A stretch of DNA of 64,000 bases from Clostridiales bacterium (GCA_012837965.1 DUQF01000026.1:182212-246211), one strand, 5' to 3'. Counted from the first letter of the stretch, positions 8,709 through 17,740 are shown. The notes: generated by a model from the letters alone, not told the origin. Numbers and translations: made by a program.

Positions 8709-10088
8709 ATGCAAACATCAAACGTCGAAGCCCTTGTCTTGGAACTCATCAAGAAAGCGCGTTCTGCCCAACAAGTCATTGAAGGCTACAATCAAAACCA
8801 GGTAGATGCACTGGTGAGAGCAGTTGCGAAGGTTGTATTTGACAATGCCGAATCTTTGGCAAAAGACGCGGTGGAAGAAACGCGCATGGGGCGCTATGAA
8901 GATAAGGTAAAGAAAAACAAAGGAAAGGCCCGCGTTATCTGGAGCGACTTGAAGGGGAAGAAGAGCGTTGGGATTATCCGCGAATTGCCGGAGGAAGGCC
9001 TCATTGAGGTTGCTAAGCCTATGGGCGTTGTCGGCGCGGTCACCCCAACTACCAACCCTATTGTTACCCCTATGTGCAACGCGATGTTTGCCTTGAAGGG
9101 ACGCAACGCGATTTTGATTAGCCCGCATCCGCGGTCAAAGAAGTGCAGCTCCCGGACAGTGAAGCTGATGCGTGAAGCGATTGCCGCGTTAGGCGCGCCC
9201 GAGGATCTGATTCAGGTGATTGAAGAGCCGAGCGTGGAAGCATCCGCGCTGGTGATGAAGTCCTGCGATGTTTGCGTTTCAACGGGCGGCATGGGCATGG
9301 TGCGCGCGGCCTATTCATCGGGCAAACCGGCCTTTGGGGTAGGCGCTGGGAATGTGCAGTGCATCCTTGGCAAAGACGCGGATATTGACAAGGTTGTGCC
9401 TATGATTATTGAAGGCAGGGCATTTGACAATGGTATTATTTGTTCAGCCGAGCAAACGGCCATTGTACCTGAAAAAGAGCTTCAGCGTGTGATTGACGCG
9501 TTTGTACGTGAAGGCGCGTATTACATCAGCGACAAAGAGGAGGTTGAAAGGGTCAGAGAAACTCTCTTCCCCGACGGCGTGGTGAACAAGGCCTGTGTTG
9601 GCCAGAGCGCGGCCTTTGTCGCGGAAAAAGCAGGCATTCAGATTCCCGAAAACACCAAGATTTTGCTTGTGAAGACGGAAACTTATGGTGAAAAAGACCA
9701 TTTATCCAGCGAAAAAATGGCGCCTGTACTCACTTTATATACATATAAGGAATGGGAAGAGGCGATAGATATTGCGCAGGCCAACCTGAATGTTACCGGA
9801 TTAGGCCATAGCGTATGTATTCATTCTCATGATAAAAAAGAAATTGAGTACGCTGCGCTGAAACTTCCGGTTTCAAGAATTTTGCTCAATCAAATTTGCG
9901 CTACTTCCAATGGAGGCAGCTTCTTTAACGGCCTGGCCGCCACAACCACGCTTGGTTGCGGGAGCTGGGGCAACAACTCAATCAGCGAGAACCTGAGCTG
10001 GAAACACTTGCTCAATATCAGCCGTGTTGCCGACATTAAGCCCGGAAGCTTCGTGCCCGATGATGAGCAGATTTGGGGGCAAGAATGA
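8709..10088 (+). CDS. Acylating (CoA-dependent) aldehyde dehydrogenase
   Basis: 459 residues, like EutE/PduP-type acylating aldehyde dehydrogenases, which turn acetaldehyde or propionaldehyde plus CoA and NAD+ into acyl-CoA. The catalytic Cys245 is in FDNGIICSAEQT, preceded by the NAD-binding GVVGAVTPTTNPIVTPM and by GAGNVQCILGKDADI. The C-terminal half ends with LNQICATSNGGSFFNG. The N-terminus lacks an obvious microcompartment-targeting helix and no shell-protein gene is nearby, so it is probably free in the cytoplasm. The stop overlaps the ATG of the CoA-ligase gene by 4 bp (ATGA), indicating coupled translation. Confidence 0.88.
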   Translation: MQTSNVEALVLELIKKARSAQQVIEGYNQNQVDALVRAVAKVVFDNAESLAKDAVEETRMGRYEDKVKKNKGKARVIWSDLKGKKSVGIIRELPEEGLIEVAKPMGVVGAVTPTTNPIVTPMCNAMFALKGRNAILISPHPRSKKCSSRTVKLMREAIAALGAPEDLIQVIEEPSVEASALVMKSCDVCVSTGGMGMVRAAYSSGKPAFGVGAGNVQCILGKDADIDKVVPMIIEGRAFDNGIICSAEQTAIVPEKELQRVIDAFVREGAYYISDKEEVERVRETLFPDGVVNKACVGQSAAFVAEKAGIQIPENTKILLVKTETYGEKDHLSSEKMAPVLTLYTYKEWEEAIDIAQANLNVTGLGHSVCIHSHDKKEIEYAALKLPVSRILLNQICATSNGGSFFNGLAATTTLGCGSWGNNSISENLSWKHLLNISRVADIKPGSFVPDDEQIWGQE

Positions 10089-11245
10089 AACTGCTGGAAT
10101 ATCAGGCGATTTCCCTGTTTAATCAATATCAAATACCGACAATGAAAAGCGCTGTGCTTTCTCATGGAGAGTGTTTTGATGACATAGCGGGCGCTGAGGA
10201 TTTCCGTTTTCCCTTGGTTGTAAAGGCGCAAATCGCGTCTGGAGGCCGAGGCAAAGCGGGTGGCATCCGTTTTGCGCAAACGATGAAAGATGCCCGAAAG
10301 CACTGCAGGGACCTTTTAGGGAGAGAACTGCTTGGCTATACCGTATACCAGGTTTTGTTGACGGAAAAAGCGGATGTTAGGTCGGAATGGTATTTGTCCA
10401 TCATCTTAGACCGGGTGGACAAATGCCCGATGATTATTTTTTCACCCGAAGGGGGAATGGATATTGAGGAGCTGGCAAGAACACAGCCCCAAAAAATTCT
10501 GCGTTTGCCGATTGATCCATTCATTGGCGTTCAGCCATATACTGTTTCCTATCTGCTGGCAAAAAGCGGGCTTTCCCCCTTCTATCAGGATGAGCTATAT
10601 AAGGTAATTTGCCGTCTCTATCAACTGTTCCTGCAGCAGGATGCGTTACTGACTGAAATTAATCCGCTTGCCGTATGTGGGGATGATGAAAGAATCATTG
10701 CGTTAGACGGCAAGGTGGAGATTGACGACAGCGCGCTGTATCGCCAGAAAGTGTGGCTCCAAGCGCGGGAAGTGATGCCTGAAGAGGATTTTGTGAAGGA
10801 AGCCAGAGCTTTCAATTTTCTCTATATCCCGGTTGAAAAAACAGGGCCGGTTGCTGTTATTTCAAATGGCTCCGGCATGCTGATGAGCTGCATTGATTTG
10901 ATTGCCAAAGAAGGTATTCAGGTCAGCGCGGCGCTGGATTTGGGCGGTGGAGCAACGGCGGACAGGATCAGCCAGGGTCTGCGGATTATGTTGTCAACGC
11001 CGGGGGTAAAGGTTGTGCTTATCAATATTTTTGGCGGGATAACCAGGTGCGATGAGGTGGCGCAAGGCGTTCGAGACGCGGTTGAGAATTACCTTGGCAA
11101 GGGACAGTTTGTGATTGTTCGTATGGAAGGAACCAACAAGGAAAAAGGCGTTGCGATGCTGGAAGGAATGGACAACAGCCTCCTGATGGCGGAAGATATT
11201 CGCCAGAGCGTTGATCTTCTTGTTGAAAGGAGGGATTTGCTGTGA
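10085..11245 (+). CDS. sucC: Acyl-CoA ligase (ADP-forming), beta subunit, SucC-like
   Basis: 386 residues starting at ATG 10085. The N-terminal ATP-grasp domain begins KLLEYQAISLFNQYQIPTM with VVKAQIASGGRGKAGG for nucleotide binding. Metal ligands lie in LTEINPLAVCGDDERIIALDGKVEIDD, and the C-terminal CoA-ligase domain contains NGSGMLMSCIDLI, ALDLGGGATADRI and INIFGGITRCDEVA. It is the partner of the next gene. The pair makes ATP from ADP while converting acyl-CoA to the free acid. No other TCA-cycle genes are present, and the pair sits between an acylating aldehyde dehydrogenase and a 2-oxoacid dehydrogenase. It probably recovers ATP from the acyl-CoA these make, not necessarily succinyl-CoA. 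Confidence 0.88.
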   Translation: MKLLEYQAISLFNQYQIPTMKSAVLSHGECFDDIAGAEDFRFPLVVKAQIASGGRGKAGGIRFAQTMKDARKHCRDLLGRELLGYTVYQVLLTEKADVRSEWYLSIILDRVDKCPMIIFSPEGGMDIEELARTQPQKILRLPIDPFIGVQPYTVSYLLAKSGLSPFYQDELYKVICRLYQLFLQQDALLTEINPLAVCGDDERIIALDGKVEIDDSALYRQKVWLQAREVMPEEDFVKEARAFNFLYIPVEKTGPVAVISNGSGMLMSCIDLIAKEGIQVSAALDLGGGATADRISQGLRIMLSTPGVKVVLINIFGGITRCDEVAQGVRDAVENYLGKGQFVIVRMEGTNKEKGVAMLEGMDNSLLMAEDIRQSVDLLVERRDLL

Positions 11246-12126
11246 GCGTTCTGATTAACCAAGAAACCAAGGTCATCGTACAGGGGATTACAGGGCGGGA
11301 AGGTCAGTTTCACACGGAGCAGATGCTTGCCTATGGCACCAAGGTTGTTGCGGGGGTTACCCCCGGAAAAGGCGGGCAGGAGGTACACGGAGTTCCTGTA
11401 TTTCATACTGTTCGTGAAGCTATGGAACATACCCGTGCCGACGCGAGCGTGTTGTTTGTCCCCGCGCGGTTTGTTAAGAATTCCGCAACCGAGGCGATTG
11501 AGGCAGGCGTTCCACTTGTTGTTACGATTGCCGAGCATGTGCCTGTACAGGACATGATGTACTGCCGCAGGCTGGCAAGAGACCGCGGCGTTCAGCTTGT
11601 GGGGCCCAACTCATTTGGTATTATTTCTCCGGGAAAATGTAAGATTGGCTTCATGGCGCACAGGATTTTCTCGCCGGGGCATGTTGGCATCATGAGCCGC
11701 AGCGCGACCAACTGCTATGAGACGGTTTTCATGCTGACACAGAAAGGCATTGGCCAATCCACCTGCGTAGGGGTGGGCGGCGATATGATTCCGGGTTCAA
11801 CCTTTATCGATATACTGCCCGAACTGAATGCGGATGAAAACACAAAGGTTATTGTGCTGATCGGAGAAATTGGCGGCAATGAAGAAGAACTTGCCGCGGA
11901 ATATATCAAACGGCATGTGAAAAAACCGGTTGTTGCAGTTATCACCGGAAAGAACGCGCCCAAAGGCCGCAGTATGGGGCATGCGGGAGCGATTGTGTCT
12001 GCCGACGGGACGGGCAGCGCTCAAAAGAAAGAGAGCGCATTGCGGGAGGCGGGCGTTCATATCGCTGAAAGCACCCGCCATATTGCTGAAATCCTGCTTA
12101 ATTTACGGGAGGAGTATGAATTATGA
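11242..12126 (+). CDS. sucD: Acyl-CoA ligase (ADP-forming), alpha subunit, SucD-like
   Basis: A 294-residue SucD-type alpha subunit starting at GTG 11242, overlapping the beta-subunit stop. The N-terminal Rossmann CoA-binding domain reads KVIVQGITGREGQFHTEQMLAYGTKVVAGVTPGKGG. The phosphohistidine loop is SMGHAGAIVSADGTGSA with His247, matching the active-site His of succinyl-CoA synthetase. Length and order (beta then alpha) are those of a bacterial sucCD pair. The stop overlaps the E1 alpha start by 4 bp. Acyl specificity (acetyl, propionyl, succinyl, other) cannot be read from the motifs. Confidence 0.88.
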   Translation: MSVLINQETKVIVQGITGREGQFHTEQMLAYGTKVVAGVTPGKGGQEVHGVPVFHTVREAMEHTRADASVLFVPARFVKNSATEAIEAGVPLVVTIAEHVPVQDMMYCRRLARDRGVQLVGPNSFGIISPGKCKIGFMAHRIFSPGHVGIMSRSATNCYETVFMLTQKGIGQSTCVGVGGDMIPGSTFIDILPELNADENTKVIVLIGEIGGNEEELAAEYIKRHVKKPVVAVITGKNAPKGRSMGHAGAIVSADGTGSAQKKESALREAGVHIAESTRHIAEILLNLREEYEL

Positions 12127-13085
12127 TTTCAAAGGAAAGAGCGTCGCGGATTTATTTGACCATGCACCGTATCCGCGGCTTTGAGGAGCAGGTCGTGAGC
12201 TTGTTTGAATCCAATAAGCTCAGGGGCTCCGTTCATCTGTGCATAGGGCAGGAAGCGATTGCTGCAACGGTATGTTCCAACCTCACTGAAAAGGATTATA
12301 TTACCAGCACGCATCGCGGCCATGGGCATTGCATTGCCAAAGGCGCGAGGCTGGATTACGCGATGGCTGAGTTAATGGGCAAAGCTACAGGATATTGCAA
12401 AGGCCGTGGCGGCTCTATGCACATCGCTGATTTTGAAACGGGAAATTTAGGAGCGAACGCGATTGTGGGCGGAGGCATTCCCATTGCGGTGGGCGCAGCC
12501 CTTGCTTCCAAAATGCAAAAGCGCAAAGAGGTGGCTGTCAGCTTCTTTGGAGACGGGGCGAGCAATGAAGGGATATTTCACGAGGCGCTCAATTTAGCTT
12601 CTTTATGGAAGGTACCGGTCATTTTCGTCTGTGAAAACAATGGTTATGGTATCTCGGTTCCTGCCTGGCAATCCACCAGTGTTGAGGATATCAGTGTAAG
12701 GGCTGTATCGTACAATATGCCCGGCGTGACTGTTGATGGAAACGATGTTGAGGCGATTGACGAAGCTTTCCGCGCGGCGCTAGAGCGCGCCCGTGCCGGC
12801 GAAGGCCCTACTTTGATTGAATGCAAAACCTACCGTTGGCTTGGGCACTGGACAGGGGATCCGCAACCCTATCGGACCCGCGAGGAGATAGAGAGCTGGA
12901 AAGAAAAGTGCCCAATTAAGCGCTATGGAGAAAAATTGCTGGAGCAGGGATTTACAGCCGAGGAATTGGAGCAACTCTCCCAGCAGGCGAAAAAAGAAGT
13001 TGAGGAAGCGGTAGACTTTGCGCTAAACAGCCCGCTTCCCGATGAGGGCAAAATTCTTGAAGACGTGTTTTATGAGGAGGCATGA
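12123..13085 (+). CDS. 2-oxoacid/acetoin dehydrogenase E1 component, alpha subunit
   Basis: A 320-residue thiamine-diphosphate-dependent E1 alpha subunit. It has the family signatures GSVHLCIGQEAIAATV, YITSTHRGHGHCIAKG, GRGGSMHIAD, and the ThDP/Mg motif GDGASNEGIFHEALNLASLWKVP...ENN. The short two-subunit form with RGHGH and KGRGGSMHIAD is close to both acetoin dehydrogenase AcoA and Gram-positive pyruvate dehydrogenase PdhA. The gene overlaps sucD by 4 bp and is followed at once by E1 beta. In this operon the substrate could be pyruvate, another 2-oxoacid from the sugar, or acetoin; motifs do not decide. Confidence 0.9.
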   Translation: MISKERASRIYLTMHRIRGFEEQVVSLFESNKLRGSVHLCIGQEAIAATVCSNLTEKDYITSTHRGHGHCIAKGARLDYAMAELMGKATGYCKGRGGSMHIADFETGNLGANAIVGGGIPIAVGAALASKMQKRKEVAVSFFGDGASNEGIFHEALNLASLWKVPVIFVCENNGYGISVPAWQSTSVEDISVRAVSYNMPGVTVDGNDVEAIDEAFRAALERARAGEGPTLIECKTYRWLGHWTGDPQPYRTREEIESWKEKCPIKRYGEKLLEQGFTAEELEQLSQQAKKEVEEAVDFALNSPLPDEGKILEDVFYEEA

Positions 13086-13086
13086 G

Positions 13087-14067
13087 ATGAGCAAAAAAAC
13101 ATACGCCATCGCAATCCGAGATGTTATTGCTCAGGAAATGCGCAGGGATGAGAACGTTTTTATCATGGGTGAAGATATCGAAATACTGGGGGGAATATTT
13201 GGCTGCACCAGGGATTTGTATAAGGAATTTGGTACTGAACGTGTGAGGAACACTCCAATCAGTGAGGCGGGATTCATTGGGGCCGGCCTTGGCGCTGCCT
13301 GCGCAGGTATGCGGCCCATTGTCGAACTGATGTACATGGACTTTACTCTGGTTGCGATGGACCAAATTATCAACCAAGTGGCTAAAACCCGCTATATTTT
13401 CGGCGGACGGGCGAAAATTCCGCTGGTTATCAGAGGCCAACAGGGTATAGGACGTGGAAATGCCGCCACACATTCCCAGAGTATGGAAACTATTTTTATG
13501 CATTTTCCTGGCCTGAAAGTTGCTTGTCCGTCTACGCCTCAGGATGCGGCAGGGCTGCTCCGCACGGCAATTCGGGACGACAATCCGGTTATGTTCTTTG
13601 AGCATAAGGCCCTTTATGCCGATAAAGGTGAAGTGAATGATGATCCTGAATTCATGCTGCCCTTTGGCAAGGCGGACATTAAGCGTGAAGGCACGGATGT
13701 AACGATTGTCGCCAACCTCCTGTATGTCAAGCGCGCTTTGGAAGCGGCAAAGGAGCTGGAGAGTATAGGCATTTCCGCTGAAGTTATAGACCCGATGACC
13801 TTAGTACCTTTTGATAAGGAAACAGTGGTGAACTCGGTCAAGAAAACCGGAAGACTGGTGGTTGTGCATGAAGCGCATCGAAATGCCGGTTGGGGGGCTG
13901 AGGTGGCGGCGATGGTTACAGAGGAGGCTTTCCGCTATCTTGACGCGCCGCCCCTAAGGCTTGGAGCGCTTGCGTGTCCCTTGCCGTTCGCGCTGAATTT
14001 GGAGAATGCTGCAACGCCTCAGGTGGCTGATATCGTCCAGGCCGCTCGGCAAGTTTGCTATCGTTAG
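13087..14067 (+). CDS. 2-oxoacid/acetoin dehydrogenase E1 component, beta subunit
   Basis: 326 residues from ATG 13087, chosen for the GAGGAGG ten bases upstream rather than earlier in-frame ATGs. Typical beta-subunit features are IMGEDIEILGGIFGCTRDLYKEFG, RVRNTPISEAGFIGAGLGAA, FGGRAKIPLVIRGQQGIGRGNAATHSQSMETIF and the C-terminal VVVHEAHRNAGWGAEVAA. It forms the alpha2-beta2 decarboxylase with the preceding gene and feeds acyl groups to the lipoyl arm of E2. Confidence 0.9.
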   Translation: MSKKTYAIAIRDVIAQEMRRDENVFIMGEDIEILGGIFGCTRDLYKEFGTERVRNTPISEAGFIGAGLGAACAGMRPIVELMYMDFTLVAMDQIINQVAKTRYIFGGRAKIPLVIRGQQGIGRGNAATHSQSMETIFMHFPGLKVACPSTPQDAAGLLRTAIRDDNPVMFFEHKALYADKGEVNDDPEFMLPFGKADIKREGTDVTIVANLLYVKRALEAAKELESIGISAEVIDPMTLVPFDKETVVNSVKKTGRLVVVHEAHRNAGWGAEVAAMVTEEAFRYLDAPPLRLGALACPLPFALNLENAATPQVADIVQAARQVCYR

Positions 14068-14081
14068 AGGAGCTGAAAACA

Positions 14082-15389
14082 ATGGCACATAAGATCATCA
14101 TGCCCAAACAGGGCCTGCAAATGACAGAGGGATATATTGCCCAGTGGCTGAAAGCTGAAGGCGACATGGTCAAATTAGGAGAGCCGCTGTTCGAGATTGA
14201 GACGGATAAACTTACCATCACCATTGATTCCACTGCCGAAGGCAAGCTTCTGAAGATTGTGCGTCCCGAGGGCGACACGGTTCCCATTACCGAAGTGATT
14301 GCTTACATAGGCGAAGAGGGGGAAGTGATTGAAGATATCCAAGCGCCTTCACTGCCCGCCGATGTTTCGGTCAAAGAGGTTGAGTCACCCAAGGAAAGCC
14401 GACGTTTGAGCGAACCGATACCTGTTTTGGCACAGGCTGGCGTAAAGTATGCCACTCCCCGAGCGAAGATGAGAGCGCAAGAGCGTGGTTTCCCGATTGA
14501 ATCTGTAGATGCTACCGGTCCGGACGGGCTGATCATTGAACGGGATGTATTGGCTTACAAGCCCGTGGCGGCAAGCCCTCTTGCGCGCAAATTAGCCGGC
14601 CTTGGAGGGATATCGCTGGACGGTGTTGAAGGCTCCGGCGCGCGCGGCAAGGTCATGGCGCCTGACGTGCGGCAGGCGCTGGCTGCTCCGTCCGCCGATG
14701 ACACATCTGATTGCTTAGAAACAGTGATTCCGATGGACGGAATGCGCAGGGGAATCGCCAGTACCATGAGCGGCAGCTTGAGTGCAACGGCACAGGCTAA
14801 CCACAGCATGCTTGTGGATATGAGCGAATGCGTTCGCCTGCGGGAACGCATGAAAAAAGCGGAAATCAAAATCAGTTTCAATGATATTATCATCCTTTGC
14901 GCGGCCAGGGCGTTAAAGGAGCATCCACAGGTCAACGCGGTTCGGCAGGAAGACAGCATTGTTCAAAAGCATTACGTGAATGTAGGCATGGCTGTCGCCA
15001 CTCCGCGGGGCTTGCTGGTACCCGTTATCATGGATACAGATAAAAAATCTCTGCGGGAAATAGCTGGAATAACCGCAGCGCTTGCTGAAAGAACAAAAAA
15101 GGGAACGATTACCCCTGACGAATTGACGCAGGGTACCTTTACCGTAACCAACCTTGGCATGCTTGGAGTGGATAAATTTGTCGCGATCCTCAATCCTCCC
15201 GAATCAGGCATTCTGGCGGTGGGCGCGATTAAAAAACAGCCAGTAGTCTTGGAAGACGACAGTATAGCTGTTCGCCCGATGATGTGGATTACACTCACCT
15301 ATGACCACTGTGTTATTGATGGCGCCCCTGCCGCGAGTTTCCTGGGAAGAATTAAGGAATTGCTTGAGGATCCGATCCTATTGTTGTAA
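14082..15389 (+). CDS. E2 acyltransferase of the dehydrogenase complex, with two E3-binding-like domains
   Basis: 435 residues from ATG 14082 (GAGGAGCTG upstream). One N-terminal lipoyl domain has Lys43 in EIETDKLTI. Then come two peripheral-subunit-binding-like domains in a row: YATPRAKMRAQERGFPIESV...GPDGLIIERDV (about 125-165), and SPLARKLAGLGGISLDGVEGSGARGKVMAPDV (about 172-205). Most E2 proteins have one. The catalytic domain ends with the HxxxDG motif (His409, YDHCVIDGAPAASFLG). It takes the acyl group from E1 to CoA. It is 14 bp from E1 beta and 13 bp from E3, all one operon. Confidence 0.9.
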   Translation: MAHKIIMPKQGLQMTEGYIAQWLKAEGDMVKLGEPLFEIETDKLTITIDSTAEGKLLKIVRPEGDTVPITEVIAYIGEEGEVIEDIQAPSLPADVSVKEVESPKESRRLSEPIPVLAQAGVKYATPRAKMRAQERGFPIESVDATGPDGLIIERDVLAYKPVAASPLARKLAGLGGISLDGVEGSGARGKVMAPDVRQALAAPSADDTSDCLETVIPMDGMRRGIASTMSGSLSATAQANHSMLVDMSECVRLRERMKKAEIKISFNDIIILCAARALKEHPQVNAVRQEDSIVQKHYVNVGMAVATPRGLLVPVIMDTDKKSLREIAGITAALAERTKKGTITPDELTQGTFTVTNLGMLGVDKFVAILNPPESGILAVGAIKKQPVVLEDDSIAVRPMMWITLTYDHCVIDGAPAASFLGRIKELLEDPILLL

Positions 15390-15402
15390 GAAAGGCATGG
15401 TC

Positions 15403-16782
15403 ATGAGTAGAGAGTTTGATGTAGCTGTTCTGGGCGGCGGCCCCGGAGGGTACGTAGCGGCCATTCGCTGCGCCCAATATGGCTTGCATACAGCGTTGAT
15501 TGAATCCGGCGAATTGGGGGGTACTTGCCTGAATCGCGGCTGCATACCCACCAAGGCGTTGTTGCATGGCGCGGAGGTGTGGGAAACGATTGGAAACGCC
15601 AACAGGTATGGCATTGACATTTCCGGCATCACCTTTGATTATGCGGCCTTGGCAGCGTATAAAGACAGGTGCGTCAGCATCCTTCGCCGGGGTGTTGAAG
15701 CGCTGGAAAAAGCGCATGGCGTCACGGTTATCCGAGGTTTTGGGACGCTCAAAGACGCATATACACTGCAGGTGGAAGAAAAAGAAATATCGGCGGATAA
15801 AATCATCCTGGCAACAGGCTCCCGGCCTTCCTTGCCACCCATTGAAGGGGCAGAGTTTGGATTAACCAGCGATTATGTCCTGTCTTTGAAAAGCCTGCCC
15901 CAAAGCGTGGTTATCATAGGAGGCGGGGTAATCGGCATTGAGTTCGCGACGCTTTTCGCGACGCTTGGCGCCAAGGTGACAGTTCTTGAAATGACGGATG
16001 AGATCTTACCGGGGATGGAGCAGTGCATTGTCCAGCCGCTGAAGAAGACGATGAAGCAAAAGAAGGTTGATTTTGTCACGAAAGCCAAAGTCTCTTCGCT
16101 AAGCAAGGACGGTACGGTATCCTATGAGCTAAACGGAGAGAAGAAATCAGTATCGGGACAAATATGCGTGATATGCACAGGCAGACAGCCCATGACGGAG
16201 GGAATCGGTTTGGAAACGTTGGGCATTGCTACGCAGCGCGGCTATGTGTTGACAGATGACAGACTCCGCACCAACCTGCCCAATGTGTACGCGATTGGCG
16301 ACATTACTGGCAAAATGCAGCTTGCTCACTTGGCAAGCGCTCAGGGTGCTGTGGCCGCAGCCCAGTGCGCAGGGAAGGATATACGCATGAACTATCGCAT
16401 TGTGCCCGCCTGCGTATATACACATCCAGAGATTGCTTGCGTCGGCATGACAAAACAGGCTGCCATAGATGCTGGATACCGTGTGAAAGCAGGGAGCTTT
16501 GACGTAGCCGGGAATGGACGCTCCATGGTGATGGATGAACGCGTGGGGACTTGCCAGATTATTTCAGATGAAACAACCGGCGAAATACTGGGCGCTCAGA
16601 TTATGGCTCCGCGCGCCAGCGACATGATTGCGCAAATAGCTGCCGTAATGAGGTGTGAGGGCACCATTGAGGAGCTGGCGGATACGATCTATCCTCATCC
16701 TACTGTCAGCGAAATTATCATGGAGGCGTCACATGACATCTTGGGCTTGTCCTGTCACAAAATGCCAAGGAAAAATTCATAA
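15403..16782 (+). CDS. lpdA: Dihydrolipoamide dehydrogenase (E3)
   Basis: A 459-residue flavoprotein from ATG 15403, favoured over ATG 15397 because AAGAAAGG then has the right spacing. The FAD-binding GGGPGGYVAA is at residues 11-20. The redox-active disulfide Cys42/Cys47 lies in GGTCLNRGCIPTK, and the NAD loop is VIIGGGVIGIEFATLFATLGAKVTVLE. The second FAD motif is NVYAIGDITGKMQLAHLASAQG and the catalytic end is HPTVSEIIMEA. It reoxidises the lipoyl groups of E2 with NAD+. It is the last gene of the complex, followed by a 106-bp gap. Confidence 0.93.
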   Translation: MSREFDVAVLGGGPGGYVAAIRCAQYGLHTALIESGELGGTCLNRGCIPTKALLHGAEVWETIGNANRYGIDISGITFDYAALAAYKDRCVSILRRGVEALEKAHGVTVIRGFGTLKDAYTLQVEEKEISADKIILATGSRPSLPPIEGAEFGLTSDYVLSLKSLPQSVVIIGGGVIGIEFATLFATLGAKVTVLEMTDEILPGMEQCIVQPLKKTMKQKKVDFVTKAKVSSLSKDGTVSYELNGEKKSVSGQICVICTGRQPMTEGIGLETLGIATQRGYVLTDDRLRTNLPNVYAIGDITGKMQLAHLASAQGAVAAAQCAGKDIRMNYRIVPACVYTHPEIACVGMTKQAAIDAGYRVKAGSFDVAGNGRSMVMDERVGTCQIISDETTGEILGAQIMAPRASDMIAQIAAVMRCEGTIEELADTIYPHPTVSEIIMEASHDILGLSCHKMPRKNS

Positions 16783-16888
16783 AGAATATTGTGTATGGAC
16801 TTGCGCTAAATAATGGACTTGTTATTCTGTCATATGGAAAAACGGCTCTAACGATTATATGTTTGTTGTATAGTGAGGAGGAAAAAAG

Positions 16889-17683
16889 GTGAGCACATTC
16901 TTACAAAATTTAAACAGCCTGAATCCGGGGAAAGATCAAATTGCTTTGTTTTGGCTTGGACAGGCAGGCTTTGTTATTAAAACAAGTTCCGGCGAACTGA
17001 TAGGCATTGACCCATATCTATCGGACTATGTGCAGCGCACAATCCCGGAGGTTGGGTTAGGGTTTAAGCGGCTGATGCCCGCTCCCTGCCGCGCGGAGGA
17101 GTTGCGTTTGGACTATCTTCTTATTTCGCATGAGCATGGCGATCATTATGACCAAGACTCCATTGGGGATTTGATGCGCAGCAAAAATCTTAAAATCCTG
17201 ACCACGCCAACAGTGGTGAAGGCTATGGAAGAAGAAGGCCGTGATACCAGCCAGGTTTATGCGCTGTATCCTGGTGACACAAAAGCATTTGAAGGTTTTT
17301 CTGTGCTTGGGGTGGATTGTGACCATGGCGAGCTGTCAAAGGACGCGCTTGGTTTTATTTTGGATTTTGGCTTTACCTCGGTCTATTATTCCGGTGATAC
17401 GGCGCTGAATATGGACAGGCTGAAGGGCGCTGTGGAGCGGCAGCCGGATGTTGCCATCCTCCCGATTAACGGCGCTTTTGGAAATTTGGACGGTGAACAG
17501 GCTGCGAGGTTGGCTGGCGCCTTGCGATCCCGGTATTGCGTTCCCTGCCATTTCTGGACTTTTCCTTTACACCTTGGAAATCCCCAGCAAATCATAGACA
17601 GCCTTCCCAAGTACGCGGAGGATTGCGAACTGTGCCTGTTTCAGCAGGGAGAGGGAATGTTGTTTCCTCCAAAATCATTATAA
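16889..17683 (+). CDS. Metallo-beta-lactamase-fold hydrolase, UlaG-like lactonase
   Basis: 264 residues starting at GTG 16889 with GGAGG before it. The metal site motif HxHxDH is complete (His81, His83, Asp85, His86 in ISHEHGDHYD), with further ligands likely in DCDHGE, YYSGDTALNM and the late PCHFWTFPLHLGNP. The closest named family is UlaG (ascorbate-6-phosphate lactonase). Placed at the end of a sugar operon, with sugar dehydrogenases in the adjacent transporter block, it may open a sugar lactone or phospholactone (inference). It could also be a phosphoesterase. No signal peptide. Confidence 0.78.
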   Translation: MSTFLQNLNSLNPGKDQIALFWLGQAGFVIKTSSGELIGIDPYLSDYVQRTIPEVGLGFKRLMPAPCRAEELRLDYLLISHEHGDHYDQDSIGDLMRSKNLKILTTPTVVKAMEEEGRDTSQVYALYPGDTKAFEGFSVLGVDCDHGELSKDALGFILDFGFTSVYYSGDTALNMDRLKGAVERQPDVAILPINGAFGNLDGEQAARLAGALRSRYCVPCHFWTFPLHLGNPQQIIDSLPKYAEDCELCLFQQGEGMLFPPKSL

Positions 17684-17740
17684 ACATGGGAAGCAAAGAA
17701 AGATTGATATGTTTTTTGTGTGTTTTTTACTAAAAGGGGC

